Program-made: the position numbers and the translations under genes | Part shown: one piece after another, positions 8,875 through 17,200 of the stretch | How positions within the stretch are numbered: position 1 is the first letter of the stretch | How the letters are laid out: every line of letters starts with the position of its first letter | Source of the DNA: Acidobacteriota bacterium | GTDB taxonomy: Bacteria > Acidobacteriota > Blastocatellia > Pyrinomonadales > Pyrinomonadaceae | Direction of reading: 5' to 3' | DNA length: 18,675 nt | NCBI GenBank assembly: GCA_029777145.1 | Contig: JAKOSS010000248.1 | Span: 1-18,675 of the forward strand | Notes under the pieces: model-generated | Seen by the model: only the letters and a program-made list of their open reading frames with translations | Told to the model about the DNA's origin: nothing | Databases searched by the model: none

Positions 8875-11340
8875 TTAGAAATAAAAGATCATCGGTTGTG
8901 TCCAATGGAATTCGGTCCGGATTCGTTCCTCCAGTTCGGCGGTTTTCGTTTCGTAAAACTTTTTCCTTGACTCATCCCGACGCTTTTCCGACAGTTTGAT
9001 TCCTTTTTGGCTAAAGTGCGCGGCCAACATCACGATTTCCACGTTTTTCGTATCATCGGCGCTCAGTTCCAACGAACGCGCTAGCCCTTTTGCCAGAATC
9101 GCCTCAGCGTCGTCCAATCGGTTTTCAGCTTCCGCAAGCTCATGCTCGGTGTTTAGCAAACCCACTTCGTCCAACGCCGCCTCTTTGTTTGAGCCTTCCA
9201 CGACCAGCGAACGCACATATCCCCTTGCCTCTTGTAGGTGTTCGCGACTAGCCCGAAGGTCGCCTGTAAGAACGCTGATAGAGGCTACCGAGGCGTGGGC
9301 GACGAACAGGCTGCGCCGAATCGCGGGGTTCATCGGTTGACCTGCGATCTCCATATCAAGCAATCGTAGAGCCTCACCGAAATGAACCGACGACTTTCGG
9401 TAGAACTCAAGCGCTTCGGCGGGTTTGCCCTCCCGTTCAAGATCATTTCCGGTCCATTTCGCTGCATTCCCGGCGGCTCCTTCATTCCTTCTGCGGTAAC
9501 TAAGAACAGTCGTGTCATCGGGAAATCGCTTTTGCAGATTGCTAATCGCAACAAGGATTTCAGATATTCCGGCATAGCGTACAGCGGGGCTCTGCTCGCA
9601 ATCAATGATCAGTCGTCTCATTCTGAGGGTCCTCATCAACGACGGAAGATCATCGGTCCGCTGCAGGCTTTCGGCAAGCGAAGCCGCCCGTTTGGCATTG
9701 AACATGGACTCCGAGCGATCACCCGTTCGCATCAATCCCTCTGTTAACGCTGCCAGCGAGTTGATCAATTCCGACGCAAGCGTGTCGTTGCCGGGATTTG
9801 AGGCAAGTGCCCGGTCCAATAGATCGACTGACTTGCGATAATTTCCGAGCGCGTCCTTCAACTTCCCGAGGTTCGCTCCGAAGGACTTACCCTGAGCATC
9901 GGCAACTTTCCGGTGCGCAATGGCGAGCTCCTTGATCAGTTCCGGGTCATCGTTCGTTCCGGCCGAGATGGCGTCGAGATAAGTAACCGCGTCGGCGACA
10001 AGTTTTTCACGGAGCGCCGTTGATCCGTCTAGCTTGGCGATCTCGTCGTGGTATTCAAAGATCAGCGTGTTCGCGACCTTGCGGACCTGCGCGAAACGCT
10101 GCTCGGCGATCGCCTGCTGACGTCTCGCGACGATCGCCTGCCAGCCGGCAATCGCCGCACCCGTCAGGACCAAGATCAGCAGGATGGCGACCGCCGCTGA
10201 AGCGTAGGCGTTTCGCCGGACGAACTTCGCGGCCCGGTATCTGAAGGACTCCGGCGTCGCCGAAACCGGGCGTCCGTCGAGGTACGACTGAATATCGCGC
10301 GACAGCTCGGCGGCGGATGGATACCGGCTCTCGGGTTCCTTCCTGATGGCCTTGAGAACGATGTTGTCGAGATCACCCTGAGCGCGCCGTCCGAGCGAGG
10401 CAAACTGCGAATCGCGTTTCGTTGTCTGACTCGGGCGACGCGGCACCGTTTCGCAAATAGCCATCGGAAGCTGAAGCGTCGGCACGCCATACAGCTCCGT
10501 AGGTTTCTGCTCAGTGAGAAGCTCGAAAAGTATGACCCCGAGCGAGAACACGTCGCTCGCGGTCGAGACCTGGTCGCCGCGGATCTGTTCGGGGCTCGCG
10601 TAGGCCGGTGTCAGCGGCGCGCCCTGCGTAAGGGTCTGCGCGGTTTCATCCGCGTCGAGGATCTTCGCGATCCCGAAATCGAGCAGCTTCGCCTGACCTT
10701 CATTCGTCACCAGAATGTTCGAGGGCTTGAGATCACGGTGGACGACGAGCTTTCCGTGCGCATAGGCGACGGCCGCGCAGATCTGAACGAACAATTTCAA
10801 CCGCTCCTCGATGCTTTTGCCGGCGACGTACCCGACGAGCGGCGTTCCCTCGACATACTCCATTACGTAGTACGGGATCTTCGACTCGGTCACGCCGCCG
10901 TCGATCAGCCGCACGATGTTCGGATGCTCGAGCCCGGCGAGGATCTGGCGCTCCGTCAGAAAGCGGCGTGCCAGTTCCTCCGAGAACAGCGCCCGCGAAG
11001 TCAGTTTGATCGCGACCCGCTGGTCGAACTCGCCGTCAGACCGCCGTGCTTCGTAAACGATCCCCATCCCGCCGTGACCGATCTCGCCAACGATCTCGTA
11101 TTTGCCGATCCGAGCCCCGTCGGGAAGGGAAACGAGACTCCCATCGATCGTCACCGGTTCATCCAAAAAACCGCTCGCCTCGCGCTCGGCGTCGAGCAGT
11201 ACCTGCAGTTCCTCGACCAGCGTCCGCCCTTCCAACCTCAGGCCTGAAAGATACGCGCCCCGTTCAGCCTCCAGCAGTTCCGCCGCTTCGGCAAACGCCG
11301 CCTTGAGACGTTCCCACTTGATATCCGTTTCGTGATCCAT
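8875..11340 (-). CDS. Transmembrane Ser/Thr protein kinase with TPR-like C-terminal region, partner of an ECF sigma factor
   Basis: This is an 821-residue protein. Residues 1-78 are a helical N-terminal region. The kinase domain (about 81-355) is complete: glycine loop GHGGMG (88-93), VAIK with K112, helix-C glutamate E130, catalytic loop HRDLKPSN (D203), DFG (221-223) and SPE (249-251). It should therefore be active. A single membrane segment (about 379-402) separates the cytoplasmic kinase from a C-terminal helical, TPR-like region (about 405-821) that would face the periplasm and may sense a signal. The ATG at 11340 has AAGGA 7 bases upstream and lies 14 bases after the stop of the sigma factor gene, so the two form an operon. 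GC falls from about 62% (11161-11220) to 48% (9001-9060) toward the 3' end. The target is unknown; the sigma factor is the obvious candidate. Confidence 0.92.
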   Translation of the reverse strand: MDHETDIKWERLKAAFAEAAELLEAERGAYLSGLRLEGRTLVEELQVLLDAEREASGFLDEPVTIDGSLVSLPDGARIGKYEIVGEIGHGGMGIVYEARRSDGEFDQRVAIKLTSRALFSEELARRFLTERQILAGLEHPNIVRLIDGGVTESKIPYYVMEYVEGTPLVGYVAGKSIEERLKLFVQICAAVAYAHGKLVVHRDLKPSNILVTNEGQAKLLDFGIAKILDADETAQTLTQGAPLTPAYASPEQIRGDQVSTASDVFSLGVILFELLTEQKPTELYGVPTLQLPMAICETVPRRPSQTTKRDSQFASLGRRAQGDLDNIVLKAIRKEPESRYPSAAELSRDIQSYLDGRPVSATPESFRYRAAKFVRRNAYASAAVAILLILVLTGAAIAGWQAIVARRQQAIAEQRFAQVRKVANTLIFEYHDEIAKLDGSTALREKLVADAVTYLDAISAGTNDDPELIKELAIAHRKVADAQGKSFGANLGKLKDALGNYRKSVDLLDRALASNPGNDTLASELINSLAALTEGLMRTGDRSESMFNAKRAASLAESLQRTDDLPSLMRTLRMRRLIIDCEQSPAVRYAGISEILVAISNLQKRFPDDTTVLSYRRRNEGAAGNAAKWTGNDLEREGKPAEALEFYRKSSVHFGEALRLLDMEIAGQPMNPAIRRSLFVAHASVASISVLTGDLRASREHLQEARGYVRSLVVEGSNKEAALDEVGLLNTEHELAEAENRLDDAEAILAKGLARSLELSADDTKNVEIVMLAAHFSQKGIKLSEKRRDESRKKFYETKTAELEERIRTEFHWTQPMIFYF

Positions 11341-11354
11341 CTCGAATTCCTTGT

Positions 11355-11933
11355 TTATTTCGCGATCTCCTTGTAAAGCCAAGTCCGGGCAAATTTCCAT
11401 TCGCGCATCACCGTTCGTAGCGAAATGCCCAGAAGCTCGGCGATCTCATCGAACGTCAGACCACCGAAGAAGTGCATCTCGACGATCTTCACCTGCCTGG
11501 GATCGCGTTTTTCCAGCCGTTCGAGGGCATTTTCGAGGACGATCACGTCGATCGTGCTCCGCTCGAAAGTGACGAACGTCAGTTCGCCGACTTCGTCGAG
11601 ATGAATAGCGTCCTTTCCATCGCCGCGCTTTTTTCGCCGGCGAAACTTTGCGTAGTTGACAAGCACGCGCCGCATCAGCGACGAGGCGATTGCAAGAACG
11701 TACTTCCGGTCGTCAAGATCGAGCGAATGCTGCCTACGCAGTATCAGGAAGGCTTCGTGGACGAGGTCGGTCGGGCTTAGGGTATGGTTCGGCCGTTCGT
11801 TCTTGAGATGATGCGCGGCAATTCGCCGGAGTTTGGCGTAGATCTCCGGAAGCAATCGATCCAGTTCTGAGTTGTAAGCGTCGATCCCCGATTCAGATTT
11901 CCCGCCGGGGTTATCGTCAGAGTCAAATGTCAT
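11355..11933 (-). CDS. ECF-type RNA polymerase sigma factor (PF07638/TIGR02999 group)
   Basis: The 192-residue protein has sigma region 2 at about residues 25-105 (LLPEIYAKLRRIAA, then HTLSPTDLVHEAFLIL) and a region 4 helix-turn-helix at about 140-187 (LTFDEIAELLGISLRTVMREW). The ERPNHTL..T.LVHEA pattern is typical of the PF07638 group, abundant in Acidobacteria and Planctomycetes. It directs RNA polymerase to its own promoter set. No anti-sigma gene is adjacent; instead a Ser/Thr kinase gene follows in the same operon. Where classical ECF factors have the acidic DAED at region 2.2, this one has SPTD (S53, T55), which suggests control by phosphorylation. No strong ribosome binding site is seen at the ATG at 11933, but no better start exists downstream. 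Confidence 0.92.
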   Translation of the reverse strand: MTFDSDDNPGGKSESGIDAYNSELDRLLPEIYAKLRRIAAHHLKNERPNHTLSPTDLVHEAFLILRRQHSLDLDDRKYVLAIASSLMRRVLVNYAKFRRRKKRGDGKDAIHLDEVGELTFVTFERSTIDVIVLENALERLEKRDPRQVKIVEMHFFGGLTFDEIAELLGISLRTVMREWKFARTWLYKEIAK

Positions 11934-11963
11934 ACAGAGCGAGGTCGGGAGGAAAAAATGCGA

Positions 11964-11991
11964 CTAGAGAGTATTTTTCGTGGCACATTCC
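11964..11991 (-). promoter_or_regulatory. Candidate ECF-type promoter of the sigma factor/kinase operon
   Basis: Read leftward, GGAATG (11991-11986) and CTCTAG (11969-11964) are 16 bases apart, similar to the GGAAC / TCTA pattern of many ECF promoters. The operon ATG lies about 30 bases further on. Self-activation of the sigma factor would fit. The match is short and could be chance. Confidence 0.25.
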
Positions 11992-12016
11992 GCCCGCGAC
12001 CGTTGCGTTAAAGATT

Positions 12017-12129
12017 AGGAGAGTCACTTTTTAACCCCCCAGCCTTACTCCACAAAGTCGGAACTGTACTTGCGAGTGTGAACGACCTCAGCTTAACACA
12101 GGTATCGAGTTGGAAGAAGTGACTCTCCT
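12017..12129. repeat. 13-bp perfect inverted repeat spanning a 113-bp segment
   Basis: AGGAGAGTCACTT (12017-12029) and AAGTGACTCTCCT (12117-12129) are exact reverse complements, 87 bases apart, in the 369-base gap between the sigma factor gene and the divergent secreted-protein pair. It could be a tiny non-autonomous mobile element or a pair of inverted binding sites. No target duplication is obvious. Just downstream is a 12-bp palindrome, TCCAAATTTGGA (12143-12154). The remainder of the gap up to 12302 shows no gene. Confidence 0.5.
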
Positions 12130-12302
12130 GTTTCGAATTGTGTCCAAATTTGGAAGTGAAATAAGGGTCTTGATTTTGAAGAACGGATTTCAACTTCGAA
12201 AATGCGGTTCGACAGTCCAGGGGACGGATTCGAGGTCTTGGATTGGATTCGAACGCAAGAGAAATTGCCCAACAGGTTTCATCAGGTTGTTGGAGTGACA
12301 AA

Positions 12303-13385
12303 ATGAAGTTCAAAACGAAGAATCAAACAAAGATAATTCACCTATTGAGCTGCTGTCTGATGGCGTTTGCAACTGTCACGACTGCGTATGGGCAAGGACA
12401 GACGGATGACCAACGCAAATCGAGATTTCTCCTTGCACTGAAAGATCATCAGGTGATGCTTGAGGAACAAGGAACAAACGTCGAACTGCGTCCCAGCGAA
12501 GCTCCGCAAACTAGCAATTCCTTTGGATTGGGTGGCTCAAAGAGAAAGACCTGGCTACGCGGTGCACGCGCGATTGTTCGCACCACTGAGATTTCTCCGA
12601 AAGTACTTTTCATAGCCCCCACCGAAGTCGAACCGAATGGAAGATTCGTCTTGTTAAGGTTCACATTGAAGGAGGGGAATCGGGAATTTGGCACGAAGGT
12701 AAGCGATAAGTCCCCCGGCGTGTCGATAGCGTTCACATCGGACACGATTGTAAACACAAGGATCGTTAGGGTCGTCGACCTTGAATCGGGAACCGGAATC
12801 AAAAAGAGCGTTTACAGACTTTCGGTAACCGACCCCATACCGCCCGGTGAATACGCATTCGTAACAAGCAACTACGCATATTTCGATTTCGGGATTGATC
12901 CAATCAAGACACCGTCTAAACAAAATCGGCTGGATGATAAACGCGGGGAAGCCGGTCTCAATGAGCGAACGGCAGTTACGCCGTCGATTCTTGACGAACG
13001 ATTACCGATCTATGGATCAATAGATGATCTTAAGCGATTGAGGCATGTCTATGTGATTGCGGCGGATTCCCAGGCGCGTGGCCGAATTGTCAAAATACTC
13101 CAGGACTCCGGCCAAATCCAGGTTGTCGGAGACCCTCAGGACGCCGAATATTTCTTTGAATACAAAGTGCTGACGAGAGACAAGACAGTTTCCGGAAGCG
13201 ATTCCGACACGCGCGTCAAGGGTCAAGCGGAGGTGTTCTACTCAAAGGGAGGGAAAAAGATTGTCGCCTGGAGTGATACTGCAGAATTTGCCCGGCTGCT
13301 TACGTCAGGAATTGGATTTAGGACCGAACACAATGAAGTGAAACTCGCCAAAAGATTTCTTAAGGCTATCGGAGTGAATAAATGA
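12303..13385 (+). CDS. Secreted protein of unknown function, two-domain; paralogous to the next gene product in part
   Basis: This 360-residue protein has a signal peptide (about residues 1-31: basic start, hydrophobic core LLSCCLMAFATV, cleavage near AYG). GGAG at 12292-12295 lies 7 bases before the ATG. The N-terminal domain (about 90-215) ends in IPPGEYAFVTSNYAYFDFGIDP, which closely resembles the C-terminus of the neighbouring protein (LLPGEYVVFTS...FGIDP). A linker leads to a second domain (about 255-360) starting LKRLRHVYVIAADSQARGRI and containing VVGDPQDAEYFFEY. That layout resembles acidobacterial proteins that test whether a value is 'dispersed' from a family of surface-assembly proteins, but no named family was recognised. 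The stop overlaps the next ATG (ATGA), so the two are translationally coupled. GC is low (about 47% at 12781-12840). Confidence 0.8.
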   Translation: MKFKTKNQTKIIHLLSCCLMAFATVTTAYGQGQTDDQRKSRFLLALKDHQVMLEEQGTNVELRPSEAPQTSNSFGLGGSKRKTWLRGARAIVRTTEISPKVLFIAPTEVEPNGRFVLLRFTLKEGNREFGTKVSDKSPGVSIAFTSDTIVNTRIVRVVDLESGTGIKKSVYRLSVTDPIPPGEYAFVTSNYAYFDFGIDPIKTPSKQNRLDDKRGEAGLNERTAVTPSILDERLPIYGSIDDLKRLRHVYVIAADSQARGRIVKILQDSGQIQVVGDPQDAEYFFEYKVLTRDKTVSGSDSDTRVKGQAEVFYSKGGKKIVAWSDTAEFARLLTSGIGFRTEHNEVKLAKRFLKAIGVNK

Positions 13386-13978
13386 TAACGAACGTTAATT
13401 GCCGACTGACCATAATATGCCTGCTATGCATCTTTTTGATGACATTTGCCTTCGTCCCCACCGCAAATTGCCAACGCCAACCTGAACCTGAATACATCGA
13501 CACCTATTTCATGCTTGAATCCAAAGCTGGCAAACTCCTAACCTTGGAAAAGCAAGTTATCCAGGTCTTTTCTAAGAGCAAAGGCAAGCTCTTCAGTTCG
13601 AAAGGTCAATACGGATACCAGATCCCCGGCGATCGGTCACCGGTGCGGTTCGAGGAGGGAAAGCCAATCGAAATAGTTGTGAGAGCAGCGACCCGTGATG
13701 TTGATCCCTTAACCTTCATCGTTTTTTGGGCTCTCAAGCCAGGCGAAGGAGTTCGCGTCATTGAAACCAATACGATCAAAGGCGGTTTCGGAGGGGTCAA
13801 GCAGTCCGGTACTGGTGTCGAAAATGTAGCATTTGAAGCCGTGAAATATGGGCAGTCTTCCTTCTTATTTCGCCCGGTGAGCAAACTCTTGCCAGGAGAA
13901 TACGTGGTATTTACGTCCAAGAAGAGTGACCAGGTCTTTTGCTTCGGAATAGATCCTGCGCCGGTCGCGCCCAAGTGA
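13382..13978 (+). CDS. Secreted protein of unknown function, single-domain relative of the preceding product
   Basis: This 198-residue protein has a signal peptide (about residues 1-31, core IICLLCIFLMTFAF, ending TANC). The body (about 40-198) reads like a beta-rich domain: SPVRFEEGKPIEIVVRA, then FLFRPVSKLLPGEYVVFTS and a terminal CFGIDPAP. The same order of motifs is seen in the N-terminal domain of the preceding product, so the pair probably arose by duplication. Its ATG overlaps the preceding stop by 4 bases. Export from the cytoplasm is likely; the function is unknown. The genes may be regulated by the divergent sigma factor/kinase operon, but no shared promoter motif could be shown convincingly. 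Confidence 0.8.
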   Translation: MITNVNCRLTIICLLCIFLMTFAFVPTANCQRQPEPEYIDTYFMLESKAGKLLTLEKQVIQVFSKSKGKLFSSKGQYGYQIPGDRSPVRFEEGKPIEIVVRAATRDVDPLTFIVFWALKPGEGVRVIETNTIKGGFGGVKQSGTGVENVAFEAVKYGQSSFLFRPVSKLLPGEYVVFTSKKSDQVFCFGIDPAPVAPK

Positions 13979-14242
13979 AGTTGTCGGCTGGCTTTTATGA
14001 GTTGTAACGCGCGTCACTGAGCGATGGAAGCGCTGGCTGTAAGATTCGCGTAATTGTTGTGGCTATCAGAATTCTGCCAAAGATCTGTTCGTAGTTTGAG
14101 TTCAAGTGGTGTCGCAAAGGGCCTTCAGCTGCTTTTCCCTCCGCGACGAAACTCCGACCTGTTTAGATCAGCTATGGAAGCGGAAAGGGAATACCTGAAT
14201 CGGAGACGCCGTGGCGTTTCGAAGCACAATGGAGGAAGACCA

Positions 14243-17200
14243 ATGAAACGACCCGCATCACTACTCATTTTGATCTTCTGCGCTGCCATTGCTCTTCTTT
14301 CTGTTGACAGGAGCGGGCGTTCAACCCAAGCCGAGACCCCTCTTTCGGCGCTTCAGGGAAATGCGGCGCTGGAAGAACTCAAGAAGAAGGGCGTTTACGA
14401 TTCGCTGACGGAAGCATTCGACGCGGCCCGCTATTCGGTGCGTCAGATTCCTGAAAGCGGGTTATTCGCAGCGACCAACCCAAGGCAGGGATTCAATGCG
14501 AGATTTAGCCATGAATCGGTTGAGATTAGCAGCGGAAATAGCAGTCAGTGGAAAATGGATCTTCGCCTGACCGGAATCGGTTACGGAGAAAGAATCCTCC
14601 CGGTCGAGGCGCCCGAAGTCCGGGCCGAAGGATCCCGGATCGAAATGCGCCGGACGGTTGGCGATACGCAAGGAAAACTCACCGAGTGGTACGTGAATCG
14701 GCCATCAGGGCTTGAACAGGGATTCACTGTAGACTCGCCACCCGCAGAGCGCCGTTCCGGGGAGACCCTCCGGATTTCGATGTCGTTAGGCGAAGGTTGG
14801 CTGGCTGATGTGGCTGCGGACGGACAGTCGGCGCGGCTTTCGGACGATACGGCAGGCGTGACGCTGGATTACACCAAGCTCCTGGTGACCGATGCCGCGG
14901 GTGCGGATGTGCCTGCCTGGATCTCAACGGGGGAGAGAGAAATTCGCATTAATGTAGATGATAGTCGCGCGGAGTACCCTTTGTTGATCGATCCTACGAT
15001 AACACAACAGGGTTACCTCAAGGCGTCCAACACCGACGCCGGCGATTGGCTCGGCTACTCGATTGCGATCTCGGGCGACACCATTGTTATTGGTGCCTTC
15101 GGGGAGGACGGCGGTGCCAACGGAGTGAACGGCAACCAAGCTGATAACTCCCGTTTGGACGCCGGCGCTGCTTACGTTTTTGTGAGAACGGGCGGAGTCT
15201 GGGAGCAGGAGGCGTACTTGAAAGCGTCGAACACCGGCGGTGGCGACAATTTCGGCTACTCGGTCGCAGTCTCGGGCGACACGATCGTGGTCGGCGCCCG
15301 CCAAGAAGACAGTCTCGCGACAGGGGTAAACGGCAATCAGGCGGACAACTCCGCCTTGTCCGCCGGAGCGGCCTACGTCTTCGTAAGGACGAACGGCGTC
15401 TGGACTCAGGAGGCGTACCTGAAAGCCTCAAACACGGGTAGTCTCGACAATTTCGGCTACTCGGTCGCAGTCTCGGGTGACACGATCGTAGTCGGCGCCG
15501 TCGGTGAGGACAGCATCGCGACAGGGGTTAACGGCAACCAGGCGGACAACTCAGCAACGGAGGCCGGCGCTGCGTACCTTTTTGTAAGGACAAACGGGGT
15601 ATGGTCACAACAGGCGTACCTCAAGGCGTCGAACACTGGGTCAGCTGACGCGTTCGGTATTTCGGTAGCAGTCTCGGGTGACACGGTTGTGGTCGGTGCC
15701 CGTTCGGAGGCGAGCAGCGCCACCGGGGTGAATGGTAACCAGGCGGACAACTCCCGATCGAACGCCGGCGCGGCTTACGTCTTCGTGAGGACGAACGGGG
15801 CCTGGTCGCAGGAGGCTTACCTCAAGGCGTCGAACACCGGCGCGGGCGACTTGTTCGGCACCTCGGTTGCGGCCGCCGGCGACACGATTGTGGTGGGCGC
15901 CTTGTGGGAAGACAGTTCCACCACCGGCGTGAACGGCAATCAAGCGGACAACTCCGCACTGAACTCCGGTGCGGCGTACGTTTTCGTCAGGGTTTCGGGT
16001 ACCTGGTCGCAGGAGGCTTACCTCAAGGCGTCGAACACCGGCGGGGGCGACTATTTTGGCGCTGTGGTTTCGGTCTCCGGGGACTGGATCGTCGTCGGCG
16101 GCGCCCTCGAGGATAGCAGCGCTACTGGTGTGAACGGCAGCCAGACGGACAACTCCGCCACAGATGCCGGTGCGGCGTACATCTTCTCGAGGACCAATGG
16201 CGCCTGGGTCCAGGAGGCGTACTTGAAGGCGTCGAATACAGACGGTGGAGATCAGTTCGGCTATTTCGTCGCGGTCTCCGGCGGCACGGTCGTGGTCGGC
16301 GCCAACCTCGAGGACAGCAATGCCACCGGTGTCAACGGCAATCAAGCCGACAATTCAGCAGCCGAATCCGGGGCGGCGTATGTTTTTCTCGTTTCAGGTT
16401 TGGCACCGACTGTTTCGTCACTAGACCCATCAACCCCATTAGCGAGCAACACCGATCAAATCGTTACAGTCAACGGAAGCGGCTTTCAGAATGGACTAAC
16501 CGTTACGGTCTCCCTACCGAGTGGCATCACCAGCGTATTGTCGGGAACTCAGATTCAGGATGTAACCCCGACTTCGTTCAAGATGCGGATTACGCTAGGG
16601 TCGCCGGGCAACTGGAGCCTCAGGGTCAATAATCCCGATAAACAAGTTTCGGGCTGGCTGCCTTTCTCGGTTCAGTCGAACATCCAGAACCCCGCGGTGT
16701 TTTCCATGTTTCCGTCGACTCCGTTTGCAGGGGCCTACGACCAGGACGTGGTCGTCTCCGGCGCGAACTTCCAGAACGGCCTCAAGGTCCGGATCAATTT
16801 CCCAAATGGCGGTTCCGGCATCCTTCAAGGCGAACAGATTCAAAACTTGACGCCGACTTCGTTCATCATGCGCGCCACGCTAAACGAAGTCGGTAATTGG
16901 TCAATTCAAGTCGAAAATCCCGACGGAGGTTTGTCTCCTGCGTATCAGTTCAATGTTGGACCGGGCGGGAACAGCCCCGTGATCACGCAGATAAACCCAA
17001 TCAGTCCCGTAGCTCAAGGCGCTGACCAGGATGTGACGGTGACCGGCGCTAACTTTGAGGACGGACTGGTCGTCAACGTAATGTTTCCGGACGGAGGCGT
17101 CAGTATCTTGCGCGGCACAGGGCAGATTCAGAACGTGACAAGCAATGCTTTTGTCATGAGGGTTACCCTGAACACAACGGGACTTTGGAGGATCAGAGTC

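Noticed and set aside
14054..14242. 63-residue upstream extension of the giant secreted protein
   Set aside because: It would bury the signal peptide. The ATG at 14243 has a good ribosome binding site directly upstream.
15457..16345. Long leftward frames opposite the propeller repeats
   Set aside because: They are periodic shadows of the 201-bp coding repeats on the other strand.
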